From: Sarcocystis neurona
Lineage: Eukaryota > Apicomplexa > Conoidasida > Eucoccidiorida > Sarcocystidae
NCBI GenBank assembly: GCA_000727475.1
Contig: KL647323.1
Location: 77,777-141,776 of the forward strand
Length of the DNA stretch: 64,000 bases
Direction: 5' to 3'
The notes under the pieces: model-generated
What the model saw: only the letters and a program-made list of their open reading frames with translations
The model's database searches: none
What the model was told of the DNA's origin: nothing
Shown: piece by piece, positions 24,546-35,600 of the stretch
Layout of the letters: each line of letters begins with the position of its first letter
Position numbering within the stretch: position 1 is the stretch's first letter
Made by a program: the position numbers and the translations under genes

Positions 24546-26801
24546 ATATTTTCAGCCGAGATGCCTCACTGTTTAGACTGCGACGGTATCTGGTCACCGC
24601 TGAGGCGTTGCCTGTCTTTTCTATGCAGTGCGGACACCGTTACCAAATGCTCTTTTTTCGTATCATCCACCGTGCACGCTCCACAGCTAGGCGGGAGACA
24701 TGCCCTCTGTTGGTGAGACCTATATAACCAGTAGCGGCCTCTAATAGACGTTCACGCTGATTTACACACGCCCCGCGTTGCACTTGTGTGTACGCTCAAT
24801 CGGAATTACTAGGTCCTCTTGACGACCACCTGAACGATAAGGATATGCTCCAGAAAAATTAAGCGTCAGGATGTGGAAAGAAATGATGTTAGTCACGAGC
24901 CTGAAAGGCGTGACTGCAGTCAATCCGACAAAGGCGTGTGCGGGTGTGTTTTTTTCCGTTAAAATATTTTTCTGTTCAGAGGTGTGTAAGCGGCACCTAG
25001 TACAGATTCCCCCACGTTGGTCCGGTGCTTCTGGTGTTCACATGCCTCCTGCAGGCAACGCAGCGGGGCCTGTGTACACTCCTGCCTGTTTTCACGCAAG
25101 AACGTATGTAGCTGGTGATGTGTGGATGCACCCGTACTGGAACAGCACGCGTACGTGAGGTGTGTACGCCTGTGCTGGATGCAAGGACTCATAGGGGGTT
25201 GTTGCTCAATAACAGGTCACTGCGGAAGCGCGGGATTAGTTGTTGCGGTGGTAAGTGTCTGATGCCTGCATACCAGTTGTCACGGCGTCAGTGTTTACCA
25301 ATATATCTGTTTTCTTTCCATTTGGCATCCCTTCGATACTCTGGTAGAATGAAGAAGACACGTACGGACACGTGGGCACCGCTCTCTGCCCTAGGCTGAT
25401 GCGTTGCTCTCCCCGGGAGAAGCACACGGCGATGCCCCACGGAGATTCAGATATCCCTGCAGCATCGACGCCTACGTAGGCGCCTGCAGCGTATGTTGAG
25501 CTCTGTTTTCCGTCGCCCATTGATACACCTGAACAGCTGCACAATGAGGTTGGTACATACAAGCCCCCATGGGCATCCACTCAGACAGGCAGATAGCTTC
25601 ACATGTAGTACTAATGCGTGGGGTCGAGAAGCAAACGTCAACGCCGCAGCAGCGAGATGTAGTAGATAGAGTCTTCGGTCCATGTCCTCCCGCATTCAGC
25701 ACTGGTACGCATTTGTACATACGTGTCCAGGGGTTTAGAAGAAAGAACGGAGAATTCAGCTAAGTGTCTGTATGCTCACGAATCGATACCCTTTTCAGTA
25801 GGGAGGTCTTCATACAGATAACAGTGGCGCTTCTTCCCAGTATGAGTGAGAAGAGAGGAAGGCAGAAATATATACTCACCGACGTAATACTGGTACGCGC
25901 GTCTCCGGGTGTACAAGGGTACGAACATATGGGGAGATACACGTTGTGGCTGATACTTTTACCACGAGGAGAACAAGCCTCGATACATGCACAAGCACCG
26001 AGGCGGGAAGCTGAGTGACGAACATCGTCACACGTATTTTCCACCAGTTGCAATTGTCTCTAAATACATGATAGAAGCGACTCAGGCACTTTGGTGCTCT
26101 ACCAGTTTTTGTGTGAAACCCCGCGTTTGTGTGTATATATATAGATGTGCAGATACATACGTACGTGTGAAGGGGCGCACATGTGTCCGGCCACATCTGG
26201 GCCTGGATCGGTGTACACGCCACGAGGCACTGAGTTTGTCTGGCAGGTACACTAAACTGTAGGTCCCTGTTCCTCTCCCTACACACAAGCAGACAGAGAG
26301 AGAGAAATGCTGAATGCGAAGGGATAGACTGCAATAGAAGGCAACAATTTAAAATGTAAACTTGCATACGTACACACCTGTAGTTAGAGTACTGAGTTGC
26401 CAGTTTGTCGCTTTTGTTTGAAATTCCCGAGTAAACAAAACTGTGCGATGAAGAAGACTCTTAGATACACAGACGCCTCCTCTCCTGGAACATCGTTTCG
26501 CGAGGGCAAGCACTCGTCTAGCTTCCACCGTAGCAGCAGTACGTATCGAAGTGTGATATACCTGCCAGAATCGCGGGGCTACACCCGTGAGTGGCATCAA
26601 GAGATTGCAGTGCCAGGATCAGGTGTGGCCCCGCTAGCTCTGCGCTGCACCTTACGTGTAAAGAAAATAGTTGCAGGAGCAGCAGGCAGCAGAAATGGTT
26701 GACAGTGGCCACGCTTCAGGGCAGGGCCTTCGGGGCTTCATGGCCTGCGGTACGCTTCGTGTACGTTTTACATAAATGACTGTTCCGTAGAGCGGCACGG
26801 G

Positions 26802-27075
26802 GCGTACAAGTGATTCTACGTACGGGTTTCGCTGTGCTTGAATATGGGCACAAGCACGCACACGTCGCATAGAGACACAGACGTAAACACGCAAGTGTAT
26901 CCTGTTTCGTGCGGACAGACCGTTTTAGGGGAAATTTTGCGTACATGTGATTTTACGTACGTGTTTCACTGTGCTTAAATATATGCATAAGCACGCACAC
27001 ATCACGTAGAGACACAGATAAAAACATGCAGGTGCATCCTGTTTTGTGCGGACAGACCGTTTTCGGGAAATTTTG
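26802..27075. repeat. 137-bp imperfect tandem duplication
   Basis: The block starting gcgtacaagtgatt at 26802 recurs at 26939 as gcgtacatgtgatt. Both copies keep the segments gacagaccgtttt and ggaaattttgc near their ends. Differences are mostly single-base changes. Neither copy shows a clear ORF. Confidence 0.9.
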
Positions 27076-29456
27076 CCTTACGTACATTGAGTAACCTTGG
27101 TGTACTGTGCGAAAGCACATTTGCGCCTACGTATGTGCACAGGTATACATATGTATGTACATATATGTGTTAGTGTATGCACGTGTTTCTGTACCTCTCT
27201 GCATCCGTTCACAGAAAGGTGTAAAAATCCTTGACTGGATTGACGTTTGTGTACCTTCGTGGGTATGAGCTTAAGCTTGCTAACGTGGGTAAACTAGTAG
27301 GCTTATACTTAACTCTATGACGTTAGAGCTGCGCTTGTCCCTACGTAACTATTGAGTTCATACGCACATTCCCCCCATTGTATGTATCAGAACTGCTGCC
27401 TTTTCATCTGCTTGCCGCTTTCCGTGGAAGAGCGCAGCGCAGTCTAAGCCACTGCTGGCTTACCGAAAGTAGACGGTAGCTGCACAGTTACCCACTTAAC
27501 CGCTTCTGCTCAGTACGGACCCTTCACGAGGGTTTGGGTCAGCAGAGTCACCTGGAAGCTCTGACGTATGTACACGGTCGAGTCGTCGAAATTACGTAAG
27601 GCGTCTCTATATAGGTGCACGTACGTGTATATATGTACACGTATACATCCACGCGTTTAAGCGTGTACCCTGTATTTCCCTGTCCGTGGCATCTACGGGT
27701 AGGTGTTCGTAACTGTTTCCCATGTACGTCTTTTGTCACCTCTTGATTTGCCTACACGCCGAACATATACATGTATATATATATATGTATGTATATGTAC
27801 GAACATATATGGCCTACAGCGAGACGCTCTGGCTTGATATCATAACGCCACTGTTATTCTGACTCTGTACGTGTTTGAATGTCAAAACGCTCTTGAGATT
27901 CCTGCACAGCTACTACGGGCGATCCTCTCTCCTCTGCTACAGCGATAAAAAAGAAGACCGGTTCGTGAGCGCTGCTCGCTTCTCTACGTGAACGTGTTCT
28001 GCTGCGTTCTTGCAACTGCCAGGGGATACACTCTGTTGTACAGTAGAACGGATGTATGGGAGATGGGTCTGCACAACTGTGTGCATAAACGTTTGTGAAC
28101 ACGTGTGTGTATTTATATATATATATATATATATGCATACGAGTAACCTGGACTTTCGTCTGTTGCCCGCTACGAACTATCGCCTGATAGACTGAGCGAC
28201 ACAAGTATATAATCCCTCACTGTATGACGTCGTGTGAAACGGCGTGGACACCTGTGTGCGAAAACGTCTACACTTTTTGGAGATCCTGGTAGAGAGGGTT
28301 ACAGTCGAATCACGCTGGGCAGCACGGGCACACACTTGTAAAAAATAAGCACAATGGCTTCCAGGGATCAGGCAGCTACTGCGCTGCATCACGCCGGTGG
28401 CCTACATTTCAACACATGACCACGCGTATACACACAGACGTACACTGTTTCATTTAGCCTCCCCCCTTACAACTTCAGGATTGCATCACTACGTGCCTGC
28501 AGCGAAGGTAGGCACAGCGGCAGTCTGTTTCCTTCCCACCTTGCCCTGCAGGTGCACGTACACATCGGTCGATCACATAGACATACTCCTTACACGTAAA
28601 AACGTGTACCTACGTGGGTGCATATATACACACGCATAGGTAGGTTCCTCTCCTGCTTGACGCCGCAGTTGATTTGCAGGAGTCAAAGCACAGCAACAGA
28701 AGATTTGGCACTTTGTTTCTCTTCCTGCTTGCGGCGCTCCTGCTTTTGTGCCAACTTCACATGCACCGTCGTGAAACGAAATGAATCTTGTCTACACCAT
28801 GTCGTGCGTTCCCGTTTCGAATCCCACTTCTTACTCTTTGCGTCAGCTTGTGCGTCTTGACTTCTCTTGTCCCCGCCTTCACCCACCACGACTTTTCATT
28901 GTTTCGTGTGACTACGGTACTTCTTCCAGTTGCACCTTGAGCCACGTATCCTGCGAGCAGGCTTCGAATCTCAGGATAAGCAGATGTGACTACTTTCTCT
29001 AGGGGAACTATCATCAGAAACATGTCCACTTATTCTATGTGCGTATATCTGTCTGTAGCAGTCGGCGATCCCTCCGCTCCCTCCGAGCAGAAACTCTTTA
29101 TGCCCTTCTTCACACACACGGTTATGTATGTTCTTTGCGCTTGTGCGTGTGTATGCGTATATTCCACGAGGTAAATCCTCGTTAGCGGTACACGTTTTCT
29201 TAAAGCTTATACATGTTGCTGTAGTTTACATGTACTACGTGTACCTAAGTTCCGAAGAGCTCCAGATTTTTTGTACGCGTAGAAGACGACTTTCTGCTTT
29301 TTCGCAGCCTGTTTCTGTTGTTGCCGTTGTTTCCTTTTTTGAGGGCCGTGGCACGAGGGGCGACTAACAATCCGCTATCTGATAAAACCTTGACAACTGA
29401 TTATGGTCATCTCCCCCCACTCACGCCAGCTGCGGGAAATAGAAGCGGCCATCTTC

Positions 29457-30596
29457 CTACAAGTCTGCATCATAATAGTGGTTCCTGGCGAGGATTGCGC
29501 GGCTGTGTACGGGCTTTACGTGAAGTGTAATACTTCTGCTATGTAGTCTGTAGGCAGGGTTTTCGAGTTGTAGCCTTCCAGTAATTTGTGCGTACTTGCC
29601 GAGGAACAGTGAAACGGATGTAAACAGCAGCGTTGCCGAGGCTGAGGGGAAGTCCTTGCGCTGAGTTTCTGCCCAGGAGCACAGATCGGATCCCTCTGCT
29701 ACAAGTCTGCCATCTAGACAGACACACTCTGGCTCTAGCCAATGGAAAGTTCTTACGGGAAGCATCTGAAACGCAATGGATAACTCCGGTGCAATTTCCG
29801 CTTCATCGTCCCTTTTCCTTTTACTGCGTCGCTTGGAGCTCAGCGTTTGCTGTCCAACGCTTACCCCTAATTCTTGCTGCAGCGCAACGCTCTCTTCGGG
29901 AGTAAGCAACACGTGTACAGGTGTGGGGTAAGAGCAAAAGGTAGATTCTCCACAAAAATTAACGTGCCCTCCTTCTACATTGCTGGAGTAGTACGTGAAG
30001 GTGAGCTGTGCCCACGGGATGGGAATGTGGCCAGGGACGTCGTCGGTTTCTTCGAAGTCTTCCAGGTCTATATGCGTCAGTGTGACATGCAATGCAGAAA
30101 GAAACGTATTCGACGGTAATCGTTTGGAGAAACTGCTCAGAAAGCCTTTCTTTTTGCGTTCTTTTTCGTGAGATTTCGGAGCGTTCGCGTCATGATGCGA
30201 CAGCATCCACGACAGCCAGTCGCAGAGCTGTCTGCCGATGGAATTTGGATTTGCCAAATTCTCTTCAATGTCCGGTCTTTCTGGATCCACCACCAAGTGC
30301 CCGCCTCTGCCCAGCAAACACCCACCCTCTCTTACGTGCATCCATGCCCCAGACGGCAGCACCTGCTGCACGTTCACGGACATGCCCGCACTTGTGTCTC
30401 CCACCGCTGCTGCAGCAAAAGTGATGGAGGCAAACGAGGGGAAGTGGGGGTACTGCAGATACGAAAACGTCAGCAGCAGTAGAAGTCGAGATGCCAGCGG
30501 CACCCGCCTCAGCAGAAGGAACGGAGGTAGGCCATCGTTCTGTAGAGAGCGCCATACCACCTTCGGAAGTCTGCAAAAAAGTCGCGGATAAACCAT
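29457..30596 (-). CDS. Unrecognised 379-residue protein with N-terminal hydrophobic segment
   Basis: A continuous frame of 379 codons starts at a true ATG immediately preceded by an in-frame TGA and ends in TAG. Composition is balanced with no triplet runs, unlike most open frames in this window, which supports real coding. Residues about 24-65 include a Leu-rich hydrophobic stretch that could be a signal peptide or signal anchor after a basic N terminus. A Lys/Arg cluster follows at 143-150 and another at 255-262 (KRRSKRKR), the latter next to an acidic patch. Four of its cysteines lie close to aromatic or acidic residues (C215, C221, C291, C293). I do not recognise a family. The upstream DNA on this strand is a long pyrimidine tract. 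A spliced 3' end is possible because a gtacgc site lies near codon 334. Confidence 0.6.
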   Translation of the reverse strand: MVYPRLFCRLPKVVWRSLQNDGLPPFLLLRRVPLASRLLLLLTFSYLQYPHFPSFASITFAAAAVGDTSAGMSVNVQQVLPSGAWMHVREGGCLLGRGGHLVVDPERPDIEENLANPNSIGRQLCDWLSWMLSHHDANAPKSHEKERKKKGFLSSFSKRLPSNTFLSALHVTLTHIDLEDFEETDDVPGHIPIPWAQLTFTYYSSNVEGGHVNFCGESTFCSYPTPVHVLLTPEESVALQQELGVSVGQQTLSSKRRSKRKRDDEAEIAPELSIAFQMLPVRTFHWLEPECVCLDGRLVAEGSDLCSWAETQRKDFPSASATLLFTSVSLFLGKYAQITGRLQLENPAYRLHSRSITLHVKPVHSRAILARNHYYDADL

Positions 30597-30619
30597 TCAG
30601 CAGGACAAAAAAAAGTCAA

Positions 30620-31290
30620 ACAATTTCATAGGAAGCATGAAACGAGCTAGAAGAGGGCATGATGGAAAACGTAGAGAGGAAGGAGTAGTGCTGAGGTCGC
30701 GGCGGCACGAGGACTGCGTGTGAAACAGACTGCGTCTCTTCTCTGAAAGATAGAAAGATAAAGACCTACAAGACGAGAAAGGAATGGAGGGAGAGAGCGA
30801 CAAGGCAAAAACACGTGAGTAAGATGTGGACGGACGAGGTGGTGGATATCGAAAGTGACGACAGAGTAAAGGAGAGAGCAACACCGATACAGCGAGCGCG
30901 ACGAAGAGAGAGAGAAAGCAGAGGGAGAGAGATACGGAGAATTAGGGAGAAGAGCAAGGAAGGGGATGTGGACAGGAATGAAAATAAAAGGATACTACTT
31001 AGCGAAAGCCACAATATAGAAGCAAGCGCGAAGAGAAAAGAGGAAAAAGGACGAGAGCGAGGGTTGAGAAAAACAGAAGGAACGGGAACGGAGCGAGAGA
31101 ATGGGAGAGAGGAAGAGAATGGGAGAGAGAATGAGGTAGAGCAAAAGAGACAGTGACAGCGAACAAAACAAAAGCGAGGCAGGAAGCAGCAGGGGAGACT
31201 AAGACAAAACACGAAAGGAGAGCGGGGGAGAAAAAAGGGGGAGATTGAAGAGCGGTGAGAGGAGCTGGCACAAAGGAACTGACAAGTACC
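30620..31290. repeat. Polypurine/polypyrimidine tract upstream of the minus-strand gene
   Basis: The + strand is strongly purine-rich (gagagaga, ggagag, aaagg runs), most densely at about 30760-31260. The - strand is therefore a C/T-rich leader directly upstream of the ATG at 30596. It may be 5' untranslated sequence or promoter DNA of that gene, or simple low-complexity DNA. Long Ser/Leu/Phe-rich frames on the - strand follow from the composition. Confidence 0.7.
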
Positions 31291-32478
31291 GCCGGCTCCA
31301 GAGAACGCCCATCAGCAGGTACCGTTCCACTTAGACACCCACACACACTGTGGCGGTATCTACGATGTCTCGTGCAGGTGGGCTACCTCCAACTACTAGG
31401 AGACAACGCACGAAAACATTGTAGTTTCTTTGTAATATGCAGGGGGAGAACGTAAGTGTGGGGAGAGGCATACGTCACAGGTGTGGATGCAAAATTAACT
31501 GGACAGAGAAGCCAAGAAACAACGGCTGTGCTTGTACTGTCTTCGTGTGAAACACCGTGTGTGCAGATCTATCTACCCATCTGTTTATCGATCTATCTAT
31601 CTATAGATATACATGCATCTTTATACGCATAGACACATAGGTAGATGTTTGATTATACGAACGAGTCGACAAGTCCTAAAAAGTGTTTTCTGAGGCACTG
31701 AAGTGATAATACAGGAGACAGACTAGTGCAAAATCGTACGGAAGCCGCTCTGAAGTGCAAAGGGAGTACATGCACATGCCTCCGTGTACGCGTATGCGAA
31801 AGGGTAGGTAGTGTAAAGGCGTGCATACACGCATGGTAAATCGTTGTTGCCTGTCAACGAAAAAAGCCATGTAAACGTCAACACCCTTGCAGATGGCGCG
31901 CACACGTCTTCTGTAAAAAACGAGAGAGTATGAACAATAGCAGAATTCACATCTTTAAGCAAGTCCGGAAAAACAGGTACAGAGAGAACACTAGGGAGGA
32001 GCAAGGAAAATGAAGAGACAGGACCGTAGACAGATATTATGTACATAAGGTAATACCGAGGAGAGGCGCACGCGCGTAGAGAATGTATGTGCAAGGTGAG
32101 TACGTCCGTAGTGTGGCTCCGATAGTGAAAAAATTGTCGAGCGTCAAATTGTAATATGCATATATTCTAAATCAACATAAAAAGTACATGTGTACTCCTT
32201 ATACACAGTGTACACGTGAGACTGAGGACGTAATTGCAGAGGCCGAAATAACTAGAGTAATGTTCACATATGCAGACAGGATAGAATAGGGAAACAAAGG
32301 AGACAAATATATCGTCGTAGGCACAGAAGAGGAGGGACTCGAACAAAGGGAAAAGAAGGAGGAGAGAGGGACAAGCTTTTGTAATGAAGGGGGGGCAGAG
32401 CAGCAGGAAATACAAACGAAAGAAGAGGTGGGCGGTAGCGGCAGCACGAGGCCTCGGGAGCGGAAGCACACAAGCGCA

Positions 32479-32638
32479 GGAACTTAAGACGTAAGGAGGG
32501 TAGGAGAAAGGCAATGGCACAAGAATACAGATGTACATCTGCAGACTTAACATGGGCTGGAACTTAAGACGTAAGGAGGGTAGGAGCAAGGCAGTAGCAC
32601 AAGAATACAGATGTACTTGCGCAGACTTAACATGGGCT
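32479..32638. repeat. 80-bp tandem duplication
   Basis: Two adjacent copies beginning ggaacttaagacgtaagg (32479 and 32559) end in agacttaacatgggct. They differ at only a few sites (agaaag/agcaag, gcaatggc/gcagtagc, acatct/acttgc), so the event is fairly recent. Confidence 0.93.
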
Positions 32639-35600
32639 GCCCCGAAGGAGGGACGCCTAGGGGAGGTCTACGCATATCGAGGAGTATGTATGGACGTACA
32701 CAGTATTATTTAACGTGTGTGTCGACCCTTGCAGGCGCGCACTTTATGTATATATATATATATATCTACATAAGTGGCTACACCGGCCCGCGGGCAGATG
32801 TCCACGCATAGTGGTAGGCATGCGCCTGTGGGTATCCGCGTCTATGTGTTTGTGCGACCACCTACGTAGGGAAGCGGCTAAAGGCGTGTGAGCGAGTATC
32901 CGCCTACGCTCGCCTAGAGGTGCACGAACACTAAACCCACCTATTTTTTAAACGGCACGAACGTTTTTTCTGATGCGTGTAGAAATACGCATAGAACCAC
33001 CTTGTATACATGCTGCTCTAGAAGCTTGAAGTCGCGCAGGGACACCGCTCGGAGAGAGACTTCCTTGTGTCAACACAGAACACGTAATGGATTCACACAT
33101 ATGAGCGTGTCTCTGTGTTTATGTACGGATGCTTAGGCCACTGATGCACGACGTCAGCGCTCGTACTACACTACAAGCTTCACTCCTGATGACAAGATCC
33201 AGGACGTTGTGAAGCGTTAATACTAATCCTTACACCTGCGCAGCTACAGAACCAGCCACTTTAGCCGTGACGCCGTACTGAGAGGCTATTTGTGGTATGC
33301 CTAGCGCCCGCTACATTTGGTGTCCGTCACGGCACGAGCAACAGGTTCGTTGGGAGTGATGCTCGCAGTCGTGTTACGAGTACACATGAGAGTGGTTGCA
33401 GAAAAGCGGTGATAAACCGTACGCTACCCCAGTACTTTATGTTTCAGATAGGGAGACGTACTGCATCCTGCCCGTTAAGAAGGACCACTCTTGTAGAGGG
33501 GCAGCATTATTTGCCGCTTCCTGTGTATGTATTGTATTGAGGCGCCGCGCATCATCAGCACAGCACCCTGGCGCACGTAGTTTCATCTCGTAGTAAGTAG
33601 GCTCAAGCAGACGTGCAACTGGAGATCCAAAGGCTCGTTGAATCCGGGACGTCATACACGTAAAGAAACGGTTAAATATGCTGACGACCCGGGCAATGGA
33701 ACACGGAAACACCATCAGGTGTCTGCGTAAAATTCCTCTTGAACCTGCATTCGCTCATATGCGTAATGGTTGTGGGTGACGGGGTTGTTCTGTGTACGTG
33801 TTGCGGCGAAGTAAGAAGAAAACGTTGTCTACTTTCGAGACACCGCAGCAGCTGACGCAACGCCACCACCAGCAGCGGCAGGAGCCAGCCGCTGCAGCAT
33901 CACTGTGGCGGTATATCAGGAACGCACCAGCAGTACCACGACTCGGCATCGGGCTACCTGGTGCACGTTGAACAACAAAAGAAGCTCGTTTAGGACTGTC
34001 ACGGCTCATTTTCGTGTACGTTCATCCTTGGCACTTTGCGACGACGTTCTGGCCGTCAGCGCGTGGCGAAGTAGGAGAGCACCGCCACAATCGTTGCTTC
34101 ATTTCACGCCTGCTCTTGCTACAGTCCAACGTTTCTGTTTCTGTAGACACGTGAACATTCGCGTACTTCTTTTGTTCCAGCATATGTAGAGGTAGTTAAT
34201 CTCATAGCTTTTACTCGTCACCTATGTAGATGTTGTCGCTTTTCTGCGAGAATCCTGCCCAGACGTCCAGCGTTCCTCTTTTACGCGTGCACTGGCCCCC
34301 TCCGAAAGAGGATGAAGCTCAGTGCCACGCATACGCGTAACCCCGTGTGTTCATGCGCACACGCTATGAAGTGCACTGCACCGACGTAGTCTTCTGTTCC
34401 TCTTGAGCCAACAGGATAAACAGGCGACCGTTTATCTCCCACGTGTAGGAACAAAGAACGAAAGAACGCGCGCCTCGAACATGCATGGAACGCCGACATA
34501 TTTTCAGCGGGTGTGGTAGTGACGGTACGGCACAAGCATAGGAAAAGGCGTTTATGTACGAAGTCGTACAGAGAAGACCTGGAAGGATGCAGAGCATAAA
34601 TATAAGCAGGGGGGGTGGTGGGGGCACCGTCTATCTGCAGGCGGAGCTCGACTTTCACCAACAAAGCATGGTTGACGTAAACGCCGAGAAGGATGTGTTG
34701 CCGCAAACGCACGTACAGTCGCGTTCGTGTAGCCCACACGCAGCTGATCCACTTGACTTCTCTGGATACGCGACGAGAGTCAAACACATGTTCTTCTCTG
34801 CTTTAATAGCACACGTGCAGCGCATACACATATCATGTTTAGGTCTGTGCACGTAGACGTAGATGCAAATGTAGTGAAAGGTACGCACTGCATACAATTA
34901 AGAAGCGGGCAGATGGTTGAGCCGAAAGAACACCAGCAGGGATATCCGTGCGACAGTCAGACACACACAGTGGATGAGGCATGCGTTTGTAAACAAGATC
35001 ATCCGGTGCCCATCAGAAAAGATGCGCGTGTCCACAAGAATGCTAGGATCGTGACTACTGAAGTTGCTAATATGCGGACGAACCGGGCCCCTCCGCTGCT
35101 GCAGACTGCTCCACATCTGTCGTGTCTGGAAGATCCACACCTTTGCTGAGAAACAGCGAGAAAAAGGTCGCCGCCGTCAAAGAGGCGTCCGGGGCCATGA
35201 GGGTAGGCTGCTCTGCAGGCTACAACAGGCAGTGGCCTCTCCCTGCCGTAGTTGTACGTACACGTGTATCATTTCAAAGAGTCGTCGCCGAGCAGGCGTG
35301 CGGGCGCACGTGATATTTCGCAATTTTTTTTTAAGTGGAAAAGCTTAATCCTTGTAACGTATAGATGTATTCGGACACGTGTGTGTCTACCCACTGATGG
35401 CAGTATGGGTGTAGAAACTGAGGTGTTTTTATGCGTACGCACGTGTGTTTGCCATACAAGCAGCTGGCATCCAATATGTAAAGTGACTGGCATACGCCAG
35501 GAAGGAATCGGTGTACACTTGCATATATGTGCGTACATCTATGTGTAGGCGTCCACATAGAGACGTCCTTTTATTTATGACAGAAGTTGAGTACACAGTG

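Larger units (their letters stand above)
23380..29456. other. Repeat-poor spacer, no recognisable gene
   Basis: About 6 kb of mixed sequence with short TA tracts (near 24360, 26135, 27775, 28115) and two local tandem duplications listed separately. Open frames are short and lack motifs. I see no convincing exon. Confidence 0.5.

Noticed and set aside
28800..28830. ttcgaatccc motif suggesting a tRNA T-arm (a second ttcgaatctc near 28961)
   Set aside because: The flanking bases do not pair into the required T, anticodon, D or acceptor stems.
33670..33700. A KYADD reading that might mark a reverse transcriptase
   Set aside because: The surrounding frame is closed within a few dozen codons and no other polymerase or integrase motif could be found on either strand.
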